This document shows positions 17,453-26,633 of a stretch of 43,207 bases of DNA, one piece after another. Position numbers and translations under genes: made by a program. How positions within the stretch are numbered: position 1 is the first letter of the stretch; each line of letters starts with the position of its first letter. The notes under the pieces were generated by a model. The model searched no databases and had not been told where the DNA came from. It saw only the letters and a program-made list of their open reading frames with translations. Location of the stretch: positions 1 through 43,207 of the forward strand of contig JAIRVZ010000048.1 in assembly GCA_031253625.1 (NCBI GenBank), read 5' to 3'. This DNA comes from Dysgonamonadaceae bacterium. Its GTDB lineage: Bacteria > Bacteroidota > Bacteroidia > Bacteroidales > Azobacteroidaceae.

Positions 17453-18815
17453 TACGATGCAAGTGGCAACAAAAACATATCTTCATTTTGTACCCTTTCC
17501 TAATTTTACTTTGTGGGATGTAAAACGATATACTCGTAAAACTTTAGGTTCAAGATTTAATCAGGTACCATTGAGGCAATATATTAGAGAGGAAAATAAA
17601 AAATACAAAATATTTGAAGATGAAGATGTTGACCATGGAATCTTAGGTGTAAATAATAAAGAAGGAATTTTTGATGCATATACTCAAAAGGGGAAGGAAA
17701 TAAACCAATCCTATAAGAGAATGGAGACAGGCTGGATAGCTTATAATCCATATCGTATAAATGTAGGATCTATTGGAATAAAAAAAGAGGAGCATATAAA
17801 TGATTATATAAGTCCTGCTTATGTTGTTTTTAGTTGTGAAGAGAATTTGTTACCAGAATATTTATATTTGACTTTTAGAACTGAGATTTTTAACAAAGTA
17901 ATCAATGAAAGTACAACGGGTTCTGTAAGGCAAAACTTAACCTTTGATACATTAAAGAGTTTGAAAATTCCTTTACCTTCATTAGAGGAGCAAACTCGTA
18001 TTGTAGAAAACTATAATGCTAATATTCGACAAACAGAAGCGTTAGAACAAAAAGCTAACAATTTGGAAAAAGAAATTGATGAGTATTTGTTTGATGTGTT
18101 AGGGATAGAAATAAAAAATAAAAAAAATGGAATAAAAAATCTAACTTTTATCAATTCAAGTTTAATTAAAGAATGGGGTATAGATAAAATATTAAGACAA
18201 AATCAATATTTGTCTTCAAAATATGAAGTTCAGTCATTTGAGTCTAATTTAGGATTATCCCAAGAAATACTTCGAGGGAAAAGTCCTAAATACTCTGATA
18301 AATTAGATTCGATTATATTGAATCAAAAATGTAATAGATGGAATGAGATAGAGCTTTCTTATGCTAAATCAGTTGATGATAACTGGATAAAGAATTTAAA
18401 TAAAAATCATTTTACACAAATAGGTGATATTTTGATTAATTCGACAGGTGAAGGAACTATCGGTAGAGCAAGTACAATAAAGAAAGGTTTTGATAATTTC
18501 ATATACGATAGTCACATATTATTACTTCGTGTAAATCCGAAATTAATTTATCCAAATTATTATACAATTGTATTTAATAGTTCATATGGACAACAACAAG
18601 TTGATTCCATAAAATCTGCCCAATCAACAAAACAAACAGAATTAGGAGTTGGAAATTTACAAAAGATTAAATTCCCTCTGCCTGAACTTTCTGTCCAAAA
18701 AGAAATTGCAAATCATGTTCAAAGCATGAAAGAGGAAATACAAACTCTTCGTCAAAGTGCTGAAGGAAGCCGAAAGAGAGCAATAAAAGAATTTGAAAAA
18801 GAAATATTTGAATGA
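17436..18815 (+). CDS. hsdS: Type I-style specificity subunit, two target-recognition domains
   Basis: The 459-residue protein has two half-repeats. Each is a target-recognition domain followed by a conserved helix: IPLPSLEEQTRIVENY near 185 and FPLPELSVQKEIANHV near 410. Such helices space the two TRDs and bind the methylase. It sets the DNA sequence that is cut or methylated. The start may be 17436 (17-base overlap with the methylase) or 17457 (MQVATKTY). The gene is notably more AT-rich than the methylase in its TRD parts, as is usual for exchangeable specificity genes. Confidence 0.9.
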   Translation: MKERNNTMQVATKTYLHFVPFPNFTLWDVKRYTRKTLGSRFNQVPLRQYIREENKKYKIFEDEDVDHGILGVNNKEGIFDAYTQKGKEINQSYKRMETGWIAYNPYRINVGSIGIKKEEHINDYISPAYVVFSCEENLLPEYLYLTFRTEIFNKVINESTTGSVRQNLTFDTLKSLKIPLPSLEEQTRIVENYNANIRQTEALEQKANNLEKEIDEYLFDVLGIEIKNKKNGIKNLTFINSSLIKEWGIDKILRQNQYLSSKYEVQSFESNLGLSQEILRGKSPKYSDKLDSIILNQKCNRWNEIELSYAKSVDDNWIKNLNKNHFTQIGDILINSTGEGTIGRASTIKKGFDNFIYDSHILLLRVNPKLIYPNYYTIVFNSSYGQQQVDSIKSAQSTKQTELGVGNLQKIKFPLPELSVQKEIANHVQSMKEEIQTLRQSAEGSRKRAIKEFEKEIFE

Positions 18816-18824
18816 ATTTATAGT

Positions 18825-20738
18825 ATGACACTGGAAGAACTCAGAAAAATTGCACATGGTATTCGAGCTGATAAAAAAGCTGTAAACATGACAAAACGCC
18901 AATTTGTAAATGCATTAGGATGCGAAAAACGAACATCAGGTAATGTTTGGTATATTAATAATTTTCTTAGTGAAAATCAGTTAACTACTCATCCTTGGTA
19001 TGAGAATGGTAATATTGATGAAACTATGGAATTAAGGTATAAACCAACAGATATATCGAAATCAGGGTTCAAATTGTATTCTTTATCTATAACGGGAAAT
19101 TATAAAAATCTGAAAGATATATCTATTGATTTTGAACATTCAGAAAATTATTGTTCTTTTATTGGTTTGAATGGTTCTGGGAAAAGTAATATTTTAGAGC
19201 TAATTAGCGCTATTTTTTATAGTTTACATCATTTAACTCTTCCTACAACAAAAAATATGAAATTTGAATTTTCATATACTATATGTTATGCATTGGAAGG
19301 TAAGTATTATGAAATAACGGATGGTAGATTAATGACAGGTGAAAAACTGAATTTTTCTATGCTTCCTAAAAATATTATAGCTTCTTATAGTGGAGAAGAT
19401 ACTCGTCTTTGGGAAAACTATTACAAACCTATTTATGACAGATATTGTGGTAAATTAACCGCTGAACAACAAGGATTTGCACCACCATTCCTGTTTTATA
19501 TCAATAAAGAGCAATGGGAAATAGCAATGTTAGTCTTGCTGTATTCTGAAGATATTGATGTAAAAGCATTTATTGATAGTGTTTTAGGGAAAAGAAAATG
19601 TACTATTTCATTTGGTTTTGCAAATAAAAATTCTTCTAAATGGACAGGTACAGCAACAGAGGCTTTTATTGATGAATTGCGAAAAAAACAAACATATACA
19701 GTTGAAGAATTTAGAAATACAGTAAATAATATTAGTTTCATAGACCAAGCAAGTACTTTGTTTTATTTTTTATATGGTAGTTCAACTGGTATTGATAATA
19801 GATTAATTTCAAAAATAAATATTCATTTTGATGATGGTGCAACCTTAGAAGGTCTTAGCGAAGGAGAAAAAAGAATGATTCTCGCAAATACGATTATTCA
19901 TATACTTGCAACAGATAATAGTTTATGTCTATTTGACGAACCGGATTCACATATTCATATTTCAAGAAAATCTGAATTAGTTAAATTAATAGATAGTAGT
20001 AAAAGATATAGCATATTAACCACGCATTCCCCTGTATTCTTAGAAAAAATGAAAGCAGAAAACATTCGATTTGTTGATAATGGAAAGATTGAAACAATTG
20101 ACAAGTTGAAACAAATTTCCGATTTAACAAATGGCGAGTTTAGTTATATAGAAGGGGCATTTATTTTAAGTTCAAAAAATATTATTGTTGTTGAAGGGAC
20201 AAATGACATTAAATACATAAAAAAAGCGATTGATATTTTTTCTGTAAAAGACTCTAAATATAATGAGCTTAAAAAGTTAGCATTTATTCCAACAGGTGGT
20301 GCGAGTAATACAGAATCGTTTTTTAATGATGTAATAATTAACCTTTTACCCCCAATAAAAAAACTACTATACATTTTTGACTACGATGACGCAGGTGTTG
20401 ATGGGTGGGAAAAAATAAACAAACTAAAAGGGACATATAGTCAGATTGATATACTATTTTATCAAGAAGACTATCTAACAGCGTATGAACCAATAAAAAC
20501 AAAAAGTAAGAAGTCACCTTGTTTTGTAGAAGATTTATTTCATGAAAATAGTTATTCAGACATAGTAGATGAGTTACGAAGAAAATCTAAATTTAAGGAT
20601 TTTAAAATGATAACGGAGCCAACAAGTTCTAAAATCAAAACTCATATTGAAAAGAATTACAGAAATCTTACTGCAATTGACTATAATGGATTTGAGCCAT
20701 TATTGGATAAACTGTTAGATATATTTCCTAAAGAATAA
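18825..20738 (+). CDS. OLD-like AAA ATPase with TOPRIM domain
   Basis: Of the 637 residues, the first 75 are a small domain of unknown role (TKRQFVNALGCEKRT). An ABC/SMC-like ATPase follows, with Walker A GLNGSGKS (114-121), signature LSEGEK (344-349), Walker B LCLFDEPD (367-374) and an H-loop His401. A C-terminal TOPRIM has Glu457 in VVEGTND and the pair DYDD (519-522). This order is that of OLD-family nucleases, which act in phage defence. The gene lies nine bases after hsdS, so it is part of the restriction operon. Similar ATPases accompany restriction systems in other genomes, but their exact role is not known. Confidence 0.85.
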   Translation: MTLEELRKIAHGIRADKKAVNMTKRQFVNALGCEKRTSGNVWYINNFLSENQLTTHPWYENGNIDETMELRYKPTDISKSGFKLYSLSITGNYKNLKDISIDFEHSENYCSFIGLNGSGKSNILELISAIFYSLHHLTLPTTKNMKFEFSYTICYALEGKYYEITDGRLMTGEKLNFSMLPKNIIASYSGEDTRLWENYYKPIYDRYCGKLTAEQQGFAPPFLFYINKEQWEIAMLVLLYSEDIDVKAFIDSVLGKRKCTISFGFANKNSSKWTGTATEAFIDELRKKQTYTVEEFRNTVNNISFIDQASTLFYFLYGSSTGIDNRLISKINIHFDDGATLEGLSEGEKRMILANTIIHILATDNSLCLFDEPDSHIHISRKSELVKLIDSSKRYSILTTHSPVFLEKMKAENIRFVDNGKIETIDKLKQISDLTNGEFSYIEGAFILSSKNIIVVEGTNDIKYIKKAIDIFSVKDSKYNELKKLAFIPTGGASNTESFFNDVIINLLPPIKKLLYIFDYDDAGVDGWEKINKLKGTYSQIDILFYQEDYLTAYEPIKTKSKKSPCFVEDLFHENSYSDIVDELRRKSKFKDFKMITEPTSSKIKTHIEKNYRNLTAIDYNGFEPLLDKLLDIFPKE

Positions 20739-20744
20739 AAGAAT

Positions 20745-21479
20745 ATGAGAATGATATGTATTTGTAATATTTTAGATTGGTTGAATCTTATAGTAACATC
20801 GATATTAACCATCGTTATTATCGTCATCACTTTTCGTTTAGGTCGCAGGCAAAATCAAATAAGTGAAGGGCAAAATGAACTACAGAAAAGAATAAGCGAC
20901 GACCAAAACGACTTGCAAAAGTTGCTCGCAGAGAAAGATGTAAAAGTGGCGTTATATCAACATCGAATGAATTGCTATATGCAAGTGATGCAAGCATTGG
21001 ATGTGATTATATATGCAAAGTTAGAAGATACGTTAGATGTTTTCAATAGAGGAAATATTGTGAATGCTTTGAATAAAGTTTCAGAAGGAAGGAGTTGGTT
21101 GCTTAGAGCATGCGTGGAATCAGAGGCTTTGTTCAATCAAGATATTATTACTCATTTTGAAGTTATCTATAAGAAGTATGATAAGCTTTATTCTATATTT
21201 TGTGATATACTAATGATTCCTAGTGAAGGATTTAATAAACGAAGAGTACTGATTGCAACCGCAATTGGAGTTTTACCTACTGATTCTGATTCAGACATTT
21301 TACTAAAATATCATTCATTTATGAAATCAGAAGGGAGCAGAGATGTTATGATTAAAATTTTTCCTGAATTAAAAGAATATTCATCAATATTGGATGAATT
21401 GAAAGACTATTATCAGTCTAATAATAAATTGTTTCAAATGATGAAAGAATACATACAAATTGAAAAAATTAGATTGTAA
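20745..21479 (+). CDS. Unknown protein, membrane anchor plus coiled coil
   Basis: No family is recognised. The 244-residue product has one transmembrane segment at about residues 11-31 (LNLIVTSILTIVIIVITF). A Gln/Asp-rich coiled coil with a repeated pattern follows (SEGQNELQKRISDDQNDLQK), then an all-helical domain of about 180 residues. The topology predicts a cytoplasmic helical domain tethered to the inner membrane. It starts six bases after the ATPase and overlaps the long frame of the nuclease gene, so it belongs to the defence operon. It could be a membrane effector or anchor of the system. This is inferred from position only. Confidence 0.65.
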   Translation: MRMICICNILDWLNLIVTSILTIVIIVITFRLGRRQNQISEGQNELQKRISDDQNDLQKLLAEKDVKVALYQHRMNCYMQVMQALDVIIYAKLEDTLDVFNRGNIVNALNKVSEGRSWLLRACVESEALFNQDIITHFEVIYKKYDKLYSIFCDILMIPSEGFNKRRVLIATAIGVLPTDSDSDILLKYHSFMKSEGSRDVMIKIFPELKEYSSILDELKDYYQSNNKLFQMMKEYIQIEKIRL

Positions 21480-21513
21480 ATTGAACAAATACTCAACATT
21501 CAAAATAAAAGCT

Positions 21514-22674
21514 ATGATAAAAATTCCTCTTTATCCCGAATATAGTACCATTATTCACCTGTTGAAAATCATAAATAGTATGCCTGTGCAAGACTTCAAA
21601 AATATGTGGAACACTGTTTGGAGTCTAAGAGGAACACCTCAAAATACAGTAGATTGGACAGAGCCAGACCAATGGATTTCCGAAAGATTAACAGGAAAAG
21701 ACAGAGAGATTGCAGCTAAAATTTGGCATGAAAGTAATAAAACCGTTAATCCTCGTTGGACACGTGGTGACCAATTTTTAATATCGGGCTATCATTTAAT
21801 TGCAGAATCCAATGGTGTTTATGAACTAACAGCAGAAGGTAAAACCTTTATTGGAAAAGCAGAAAATGAGGTGATGCAAAAAATTGATATTGAAGAAGGA
21901 TTAATACAAGTATTGCGACAATTGTCTTTGATAAAAAATGGTAAACGTGCCGATTTGCTCGAAGAGTGGGAAGAATATACTAAGTACAATTCAAATATTA
22001 AACAAGATTCAGTTATCAAAGATTACTTACGTCGTAGGTTAGTCAATCTTATTGATAGAAAATATATCAAACGAGAAGGAAATGTTTATTCGATTACTGA
22101 TAAGGGATTGCTTTATTTGCGAAATGTGGAGCAAACAAATCCAAATCCTATTGTTAATAAGGAAACACAGCTAATCACAGATGTTGAACTATTCAATAAA
22201 GAGCAAAAAGAATTATTAAAGAAATATTTAGCAGAAACCACCCCCTACCAATTTGAGCACATCATAAAGGATTTACTTTTGTCGATGGGTTATGATGATG
22301 TGAAGGTAACTTCGCCATCCAACGATAAAGGGGTAGATGTTACAGGAGTTAGTCAAAATGGTATTACGACTGTAAAAGAGGTTATTCAGGTAAAACGGAA
22401 TACAAGTTCTAACATTAATCGCCCTATTCTTGATGCACTGCGAGGCAGTTTGCATCGTTTTGATGCTTTTCAAGGAACTATTATTACGCTTTCAGACTTT
22501 GCTAAGGGAGCTAAAGATGCTGCCTTTGAGAAAGGAGCAGCTCCATTGACTTTAATAAATGGGGATAAACTTGTTGATTTACTTATCAAAAACGGTATAG
22601 GAGTAACCAAGAAAATAGCTTCCTATTATATTGTTGATGAGAAATATTTCAACGAAGAAGAAAATACAGAGTAG
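21514..22674 (+). CDS. Mrr-type restriction endonuclease
   Basis: From ATG 21514 (MIKIPLYPEY) the product is 386 residues. The N-terminal half has two winged-helix-like parts of the Mrr N-terminal kind. The C-terminal half is an Mrr catalytic domain with PYQFEHII (Glu248), GVDVTG (Asp275) and IQVKR (Gln292-x-Lys294), the D-QxK variant of the PD-(D/E)XK fold. Mrr enzymes cut DNA with foreign methylation (type IV). An earlier frame from 21460 overlaps the previous gene and has a less likely N-terminus. It closes the restriction operon, and a hairpin follows it. Confidence 0.88.
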   Translation: MIKIPLYPEYSTIIHLLKIINSMPVQDFKNMWNTVWSLRGTPQNTVDWTEPDQWISERLTGKDREIAAKIWHESNKTVNPRWTRGDQFLISGYHLIAESNGVYELTAEGKTFIGKAENEVMQKIDIEEGLIQVLRQLSLIKNGKRADLLEEWEEYTKYNSNIKQDSVIKDYLRRRLVNLIDRKYIKREGNVYSITDKGLLYLRNVEQTNPNPIVNKETQLITDVELFNKEQKELLKKYLAETTPYQFEHIIKDLLLSMGYDDVKVTSPSNDKGVDVTGVSQNGITTVKEVIQVKRNTSSNINRPILDALRGSLHRFDAFQGTIITLSDFAKGAKDAAFEKGAAPLTLINGDKLVDLLIKNGIGVTKKIASYYIVDEKYFNEEENTE

Positions 22675-22687
22675 CAAAAACGGGAAA

Positions 22688-22720
22688 AAGCCTAATTCAA
22701 TTAAGAATTAGGCTTCTTTC
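22688..22720. terminator. Bidirectional terminator between mrr and tRNA-Asp
   Basis: AAGCCTAATTC (22688-22698) pairs with GAATTAGGCTT (22705-22715). The minus strand has a run of five T after the stem, fitting the end of the tRNA transcript. The plus strand has CTTCTTTC. Confidence 0.8.
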
Positions 22721-22722
22721 TG

Positions 22723-22796
22723 CGGTATGGACGGGGCTCGAACCCGCGACCCCCTGCGTGACAGGCAGGTATTCTAACCAACTGAACTACCACACC
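22723..22796 (-). tRNA. tRNA-Asp (anticodon GTC)
   Basis: On the minus strand a full cloverleaf is read: acceptor GGTGTGG with CCATACC (one G-T pair), D arm with TTCAGTTGGTTAGAA, anticodon loop CTGTCAC with anticodon GTC, and T loop GTTCGAG. The discriminator is G and CCA is not encoded. The gene lies at the right end of the defence island, a common site for integration, but no duplicated tRNA end was found at the island's left side. Confidence 0.97.
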
Positions 22797-22835
22797 AAAC
22801 TTGTTTTTTTATTGCATTTTCTCTAAAATGCGATG

Positions 22836-22865
22836 CAAAGATACAGGATATTTTTACATTCGCAA
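22836..22865 (-). promoter_or_regulatory. tRNA-Asp promoter
   Basis: On the minus strand TTG (22865-22863), 19 bases, then TATCTTTG (22843-22836). Between the start site and the tRNA lies a 7-bp hairpin (GCATTTT/AAAATGC, 22814-22831) in the leader. Confidence 0.7.
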
Positions 22866-22936
22866 TATCCTTGAGCGATTTTTTTAAAATAAATTTCTAT
22901 AAGTATTGATTATTAAAATGTTAGAGACGTTGTTTA

Positions 22937-22972
22937 TATAGGCTGCTCATTTTTTATTTTGAGCAGCCTATA
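22937..22972. terminator. Hairpin 3' of manC
   Basis: TATAGGCTGCTCA (22937-22949) pairs exactly with TGAGCAGCCTATA (22960-22972). It lies 27 bases past the manC stop. There is no long T-run, so it is a probable rather than certain terminator. Confidence 0.65.
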
Positions 22973-22998
22973 TATTGTTAACATCAACATTTTTATTT

Positions 22999-24075
22999 TC
23001 AAATATAATCTTCTCCAAACTGCAAATCGGCATCGGCAACAAACTGCTTGATACGCTGCTCTTCTGATTTTTTGCAAATAAGCAAAACGTTATCTGATTC
23101 AGCCACAATAAAATCTTCCAAACCTTGAATTACGGCCAATTTGCCTTCAGGAAGCGTAACCATATTATCCTTGCTTTCATAATACAAAGCATGACATTTA
23201 AGCGTAGCATTATTTGCCTCGCTTTTATCCGAAATATCATATAAAGCCCCCCATGTTCCCAAGTCAGACCAGCCAAATGTTGCGGTAATGAAATAGACAT
23301 TGTTGGCTTTTTCCATTACTCCGTAGTCAATAGAGATATTTTGGCACATCGGATATTCTGCATTAATAAACGCTTTTTCCTGATCGGTATTGAATTTGTC
23401 CATTTTCTGATCAAACCTGACGGCAATATCGGGAAGATGTTCACGGAAAGCATTTAAAATCGTTTTAACATTCCAGATGAAAATCCCCGAATTCCAATAA
23501 AACTCTCCGCTTTCAAAAAACACTTTAGCCAATTCGTAGTTGGGCTTTTCTGTAAAAGCTTTCACTTTTTGGACGTTTTCCGAATAGGGTTCGGCCGATT
23601 GAATGTAACCATATCCGGTTTCCGGACGAGTAGGCTTGATGCCGATAGTCAATAACGCAGGATTTGCTTTCACAAAATCCAATCCGTTTTGAATATTCTC
23701 TAAAAACTTGTTTTCCAACATGATCAAATGATCGGAAGGAGTAACCACTATATTGGCGTTGGGGTTAATCGCATAAATCCGATAAGCGGCATAAGCTACA
23801 CACGGAGCAGTATTTCTGCGAGTAGGCTCTAATAAAATTTGGCTATCTGAAATTTGCGGCAATTGCTGTTTTACCAAATCTGCATAATTCTCATTCGTAG
23901 CAATGAAAATATTTTCCGTAGGAATCAATTGATTAAAACGATCGAAAGTTTGCTGGAGTAAAGACCTTCCGGTTCCGAAGAAATCAAGAAACTGTTTGGG
24001 CATTGATTCTCGGCTCGATGGCCAGAAACGGCTCCCGATGCCGCCTCCCATAATTACGCAATAATTATCCTTCAT
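22999..24075 (-). CDS. manC: Mannose-1-phosphate guanylyltransferase
   Basis: The 358-residue product starts MKDNYCVIMGGGIGSRFWPSS, the nucleotide-binding signature of this family, followed by MPKQFLDF. ENFYWNSG-type motifs are read as FYWNSGIFIW. It makes GDP-mannose from mannose-1-phosphate and GTP for polysaccharide or glycoprotein synthesis. The start at 24075 is chosen over 24141 because the upstream extension is only the translation of an inverted repeat. The length fits the single-domain form that lacks the C-terminal isomerase domain. Confidence 0.93.
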   Translation of the reverse strand: MKDNYCVIMGGGIGSRFWPSSRESMPKQFLDFFGTGRSLLQQTFDRFNQLIPTENIFIATNENYADLVKQQLPQISDSQILLEPTRRNTAPCVAYAAYRIYAINPNANIVVTPSDHLIMLENKFLENIQNGLDFVKANPALLTIGIKPTRPETGYGYIQSAEPYSENVQKVKAFTEKPNYELAKVFFESGEFYWNSGIFIWNVKTILNAFREHLPDIAVRFDQKMDKFNTDQEKAFINAEYPMCQNISIDYGVMEKANNVYFITATFGWSDLGTWGALYDISDKSEANNATLKCHALYYESKDNMVTLPEGKLAVIQGLEDFIVAESDNVLLICKKSEEQRIKQFVADADLQFGEDYI

Positions 24076-24090
24076 GGTTTTATGTTTTTT

Positions 24091-24187
24091 AACCCCTAAA
24101 TCCCCTAAAGGGGACTTTAGTTTCTGAAAAGATCGAAACAACTATGGCCTTTTACGCTGTAAGTCCCCTTTAGGGGATTTAGGGGTA
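24091..24187. repeat. Inverted repeat in the manC leader
   Basis: Bases 24091-24117 and 24161-24187 are reverse complements over 27 bases with one mismatch. Each arm holds its own small palindrome CCCCTAAAGGGG. A minus-strand box TATATTTG (24207-24214) would place this hairpin inside the manC 5' untranslated region. Confidence 0.85.
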
Positions 24188-24230
24188 ATGAGTAAATTCA
24201 ATATTACAAATATAACATCTTTTTTGAAAT

Positions 24231-26216
24231 TTAAAATAATCTATAGTTTGTTCGCAATACTTTGAATTCTGTACGACGGTTGATTTGATCTGCAATTTCT
24301 TGCTGTTGTGGAGTTAGCGTTTGAATAAATTCTTCCGACAAAACTTTACCTTCCGGTAAGAATTCGTGTTGTTTAGCAATATTTCGAGTAACAGTTTTCG
24401 GTTGAGTTTTGCCATAACCAACAGCAGTCAGTCGCTCTTTTTCGATTCCGCCTTTTATCAGATAGTCAACCACCGATTGTGCCCGTCGTTGTGAAAGACT
24501 TAGGTTATATTCGGCCGATCCGATTCTGTCGGTATGCGCCATCAGCTCGATAGTAACATTCGGATTGTCTTTCAACAATGTAATCAACTCATCCAAAGCT
24601 TTTTGGGATTCAGGTCTCAAAGTAGCTTTGTTAAAATCATAGAAAATATTTTCAATCAGAACAGGCTTGGTTATCGACGCCAAAGAAAAATCGACATAGA
24701 ATGTCTCGCTTTTTTCATCGTTGGGTGTAGTTAAAGATTGTTTCTGATTAAGGAATCCCGGAGCAGAGGCCATCATCACATAATCCATTCCTCGTGTCAA
24801 TTCCAAGCGATAACTACCATCTTTTCTAGCAAATATTTTTTCATTAGTTCCATCTTTCCCTACAATTCGGATGATTGCATTTTCGACTATTTCTTCATCT
24901 TTATCCAATACCCAACCTTCCACAAAAATATTTACGCTTGGCAGAGAGAACGAATAAATATGATCGTGTCCTCTTGCATCATTTCGGTTACTGCTGAAAA
25001 ATCCGGATTCTCTTTTACCTTCAAAAGTGATTCCAAAATCATCACCGTTGCTATTGATAGGTGATTTCATATTTTCTACCACCCAATTGCCTTTAGGTTT
25101 TAACGTAGCTTTGAAAATATCCAATCCGCCCATGCCCGGGTGACCATTGGATGCAAAATACATGATTGAATCTGTTCGCATATAAGGAAACATCTCATCT
25201 CCCGGAGTATTAATTTCTGCCCCTAAATTTTCAGGATATGAACGCCCTATTGCATCTACTTCGATTCTCCATATATCCTTTCCGCCTTGTCCTCCCATTA
25301 CATCCGATACAAAGTACAAATATTTTCCGCTCGGATCGATTGCCGGATGTGCTGCCATTTTTAAAGAATCATTGAAAATATCCACTTTTTGACCTTTATT
25401 CCATTTGGCGCCCGAACGCGACGATTTCATAATTTCTGCGGTACGAGGATGTTCTTCGTCTTGCGGACAAAAAGTGTAATACATCGTTGAGCCATTGCTT
25501 GTGAAAGAACATGCTCCTTCTTCCATCTCTGTATTAAGACCTTCTTCCAATGGAGCCGGAGCCTGCCATTGTCCTTTTTCATCTTTTTTTGCTACAAAAA
25601 TATCGCTGAATTTCACTCCTGTAATAGCACTTCTCTCGCCTCCCATAACTTCATCACGAGTGGTAGTAATGTAAAGTTGGTCGTATTGTTCTCCTGCAAG
25701 CATGGGCGAATAATCGCTCCTGCGAGAGTTTATTTTGTCTTCTCTTTTAACGGTATATCTTGTCGGATTTTTTTTCCAAACGACTGCCGAATCACAACCA
25801 ATTATGCCATTTTTTGCCCAACGGTTATTAGGGTCAAGTTCTAAGAAAGCATTGTATTGCTTGATAGCATCCGTATAATTTCCGTTGCGTTGCAGCATCA
25901 GGGCATAAAAAAAAACGGCAGTGCTATCTGTATAACCATACCTGATAGCGCTTTGGTAGCCTGTTTGTGCTTTTTTGGAGAGATTGACTTTCCGGTAACA
26001 ATTGGACATGTGGAAAGCAACACTTCCTTTAAGGGTTCTCTTTTTTGTGGAAGAAGTTTTGGAATAAACCCGTCTGTAAATATCGGCAGCATCGTAATAT
26101 TCTCCTCGTTCTTCTTTGGCAATAGCATCGCTCAACTTTGCCGATTTACAAGAATTGAAAATCAACGAAGAAAAAACAACAAAAAAAAGAAAAAGTAGAG
26201 TAATCCGTTTGTTCAT
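24231..26216 (-). CDS. porE: PorE, T9SS peptidoglycan-binding lipoprotein
   Basis: From ATG 26216 the product is 661 residues with a lipoprotein signal ending IFNSC (Cys23). The domain order is a TPR region (about 25-150), a beta-propeller of PD40/WD-like repeats (170-430, with GKYLYFVSD and IMYFASNG), and a carboxypeptidase regulatory-like fold (about 440-530). An OmpA C-terminal domain follows (about 545-660, FYDFNKATLRPES, then AHTDRIGSAEYN and LSQRRAQSVVDYL). This four-part layout is that of PorE, which links the type IX machine to peptidoglycan. Together with porT it shows that the host runs a T9SS. Confidence 0.88.
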   Translation of the reverse strand: MNKRITLLFLFFVVFSSLIFNSCKSAKLSDAIAKEERGEYYDAADIYRRVYSKTSSTKKRTLKGSVAFHMSNCYRKVNLSKKAQTGYQSAIRYGYTDSTAVFFYALMLQRNGNYTDAIKQYNAFLELDPNNRWAKNGIIGCDSAVVWKKNPTRYTVKREDKINSRRSDYSPMLAGEQYDQLYITTTRDEVMGGERSAITGVKFSDIFVAKKDEKGQWQAPAPLEEGLNTEMEEGACSFTSNGSTMYYTFCPQDEEHPRTAEIMKSSRSGAKWNKGQKVDIFNDSLKMAAHPAIDPSGKYLYFVSDVMGGQGGKDIWRIEVDAIGRSYPENLGAEINTPGDEMFPYMRTDSIMYFASNGHPGMGGLDIFKATLKPKGNWVVENMKSPINSNGDDFGITFEGKRESGFFSSNRNDARGHDHIYSFSLPSVNIFVEGWVLDKDEEIVENAIIRIVGKDGTNEKIFARKDGSYRLELTRGMDYVMMASAPGFLNQKQSLTTPNDEKSETFYVDFSLASITKPVLIENIFYDFNKATLRPESQKALDELITLLKDNPNVTIELMAHTDRIGSAEYNLSLSQRRAQSVVDYLIKGGIEKERLTAVGYGKTQPKTVTRNIAKQHEFLPEGKVLSEEFIQTLTPQQQEIADQINRRTEFKVLRTNYRLF

Positions 26217-26324
26217 GCACAACAATATATTTTGACTGTTTAAATAACGCTTTTTTGCATGAAATATTGCTTTCTACTCTTATTGCCTTATGCCGAATAA
26301 AAGTAAGATTGTGCGTTCGTTTTT

Positions 26325-26633
26325 TTAGTAAGCTATTCTTTGCTTGTTCAACTCTACGTTAAAATTAACTTTTGCGCCTAATGCGTTAAACACTTTTAGT
26401 ATTGTTGTAAACCTCGCGTCAGTCGTGCTGTTTTCAATTTTAGAAATCTGAGCTTTTTTAACACCTACGAGTTCGCCCAGTTCTTCTTGTGTTAACTTAC
26501 GTTCTTGTCGTGCTTGTTTGATAGCTTGACCTAATAAATCAAGGCGAAGTTCATTTTCAAATTCGTCGCGTTTCTTCGTCCCTTTTTCTCCGATATATTT
26601 ATCGGTCAATTCTTCTAAACTATATGTTTTCAT
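26325..26633 (-). CDS. higA: HigA-type antitoxin (XRE helix-turn-helix)
   Basis: This 102-residue protein has an XRE DNA-binding domain (LTQEELGELVGVKKAQISKIEN) after a charged N-terminal helix. Its start overlaps the toxin's stop by four bases, so the two are translated together with toxin first, which is the HigBA order. It should neutralise the toxin and repress the pair through the operator at 27006-27029. Confidence 0.85.
   Translation of the reverse strand: MKTYSLEELTDKYIGEKGTKKRDEFENELRLDLLGQAIKQARQERKLTQEELGELVGVKKAQISKIENSTTDARFTTILKVFNALGAKVNFNVELNKQRIAY

Noticed and set aside
15185..18815. Classical type I restriction system
   Set aside because: There is no helicase-type HsdR; the nuclease domain is fused to the methylase instead.
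22723..22796. tRNA-Asp as the attachment site of an integrated island
   Set aside because: No integrase gene and no duplicated tRNA end were found at the left side of the defence genes.
24076..24141. 22-residue extension of ManC
   Set aside because: It is the translation of an inverted repeat, and the nucleotide-binding signature begins right after the ATG at 24075.
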